NCBI RefSeq assembly: GCF_035083965.1
Contig: NC_089724.1
Location: 11,588,910-11,652,909, forward strand
Direction of reading: 5' to 3'
Length of the DNA stretch: 64,000 nt
Source: Branchiostoma lanceolatum
Taxonomy: Eukaryota; Chordata; Leptocardii; Amphioxiformes; Branchiostomatidae
Shown here: piece by piece, positions 63,219-64,000 of the stretch
How positions within the stretch are numbered: position 1 is the stretch's first letter
Layout: every line of letters starts with the position of its first letter
The notes under the pieces: model-generated
Seen by the model: the letters and a program-made list of their open reading frames with translations, nothing else
Told to the model about the DNA's origin: nothing
Databases searched by the model: none
Position numbers and translations under genes: made by a program

Positions 63219-63499
63219 TTAACCATACAGGGCCAGGAAGCCTTGCGGGTTGGGCATCAGTTTGCTCCAGGTTACCACGCGGGACCCCTTCCACTTGGAG
63301 GATCTCCTTCGTCCGTCGCTGGTGTCCCGGGACTCGTCTATCTTCACGGCGGCGGGGCCCTGGCGGAGCGGCAGGAACTGGAAGGGCTGGGCAGGGTGCA
63401 GGAAGTCCTCGACTGTGGTCCGTCTGCCGCCGCCGACTCGCGGAGAACGGGGCGACAGAGGCACGCTGGGTGTGTCCATGTTCGGTAACATGACTCCAC
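63219..63499 (-). CDS. Last exon of putative secreted precursor D
   Basis: Not recognised; 5' partial at the window edge. The acceptor CTTCAG precedes 63499, and the frame opens in phase 1 with a Gly codon, exactly as in genes B and C, so the missing signal exon is expected beyond 64000. The 92 residues contain a GGGRR site, EDFLHPAQPFQFLPLRQGP, GRRRSSKWKGSR and the C-terminal MPNPQGFLALYG before the stop. A terminal Gly can be converted to an amide, giving a Tyr-amide end. The exon is GC-rich against AT-rich surroundings. Exact start within the precursor and membership in the B/C family are inferred. Confidence 0.6.
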
Positions 63500-63596
63500 C
63501 TGAAGAATCACACACATCGAAGGTCGTTAGATATTGATTTAAAGACAAGAATCTCGAGCATACTTTCACGTGGAAGTAACTTACAAATAGCCTGGG

Positions 63597-63910
63597 TGCC
63601 ATCCGATTATTAATCGGATATCTACCGTCCGATAGTAATCCGGTCTCCATGACCCGTCCCTCCGTCCAGGGACGGGAATTTGCTTGTTGGGATCAAGGAC
63701 AATATAATGTCCTTGTTGGGATGAACAAGAATTTCACTCCATCCGTCCAAATATCTGAACTTAAATGAAATCGATGAAAATGTTTTCGAAAGTTAAAAAT
63801 GACAAACCTATCAACAAAAATCAACAACACCTGATCCCAAACCATGATTAAAGCTGAGACAGCCCTGTCCGCCAGTGATTCGGTAGTGATCCGGTAGTAA
63901 TCAGATGGCA
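63597..63910. mobile_element. MITE-like inverted repeat
   Basis: Ends TGCCATCCGATTATTAATCG and the near complement at 63890-63910. The interior has small hairpins around AGGGACGGG and ATTATGTCC-like words. It lies in the intron of gene D. Confidence 0.7.
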
Positions 63911-64000
63911 CACAGCAAAAGATCATGTATTCATCTTTTTCAACGTTCGTAATATGAAATAGGTAAAAATTTCATATTTTACTTCGATGTGGACAGAGCC

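Noticed and set aside
63185-63537. Three overlapping plus-strand frames of about 80-100 codons
   Set aside because: They lie antisense to exon 2 of gene D. Only the minus-strand frame has an acceptor and the phase shared with genes B and C.

Overview
The window is nuclear DNA of an invertebrate chordate, most likely an amphioxus (Branchiostoma). Genes are split into short exons with GT-AG introns. The encoded proteins are close to vertebrate orthologues. METTL15 and KIF18A lie head to head, as in human. Introns and gaps are AT-rich and full of short hairpin and inverted-repeat elements. The species is inferred, not proven. Gene models were assembled by eye from splice sites, reading phase and protein similarity.

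Left part (1-34 kb), conserved housekeeping genes. An ethanolamine kinase lacking its first exon (1276-7631, +) converges on METTL15 (9471-11492, -), a mitochondrial 12S rRNA methyltransferase. METTL15 shares a divergent promoter with a kinesin-8 gene (KIF18A/B type, 12583-22694, +, 20 coding exons). The kinesin converges on HSPBP1 (24364-29129, -), an Hsp70 nucleotide-exchange factor. HSPBP1 is divergent from PSMC4 (30251-33829, +), a proteasome ATPase. Between those two proteostasis genes lies a perfect four-unit heat-shock element. The assembled exons of METTL15, the kinesin, HSPBP1 and PSMC4 each sum to an exact multiple of three and end in a stop.

Right part (35-64 kb), a cluster of small secreted-protein genes, all on the - strand. 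A (35705-39458), B (43862-45917) and C (54200-55874) each pair a signal-peptide exon with a GC-rich exon full of basic cleavage sites. D (63219-63499) shows only its last exon. A fifth model, E (47326-48116), is cysteine-rich and less certain. B, C and D share a phase-1 intron and a Gly codon at the junction, and each ends in a possible amidation signal. They look like paralogous peptide-hormone or neuropeptide precursors that I cannot assign to a known family. This is the best candidate for something undescribed.

The gaps hold many non-autonomous mobile elements: MITE-like inverted repeats, tRNA-derived SINEs, a LINE 3' fragment, nested tandem repeats, and a pogo-like insertion beside a duplicated empty site.
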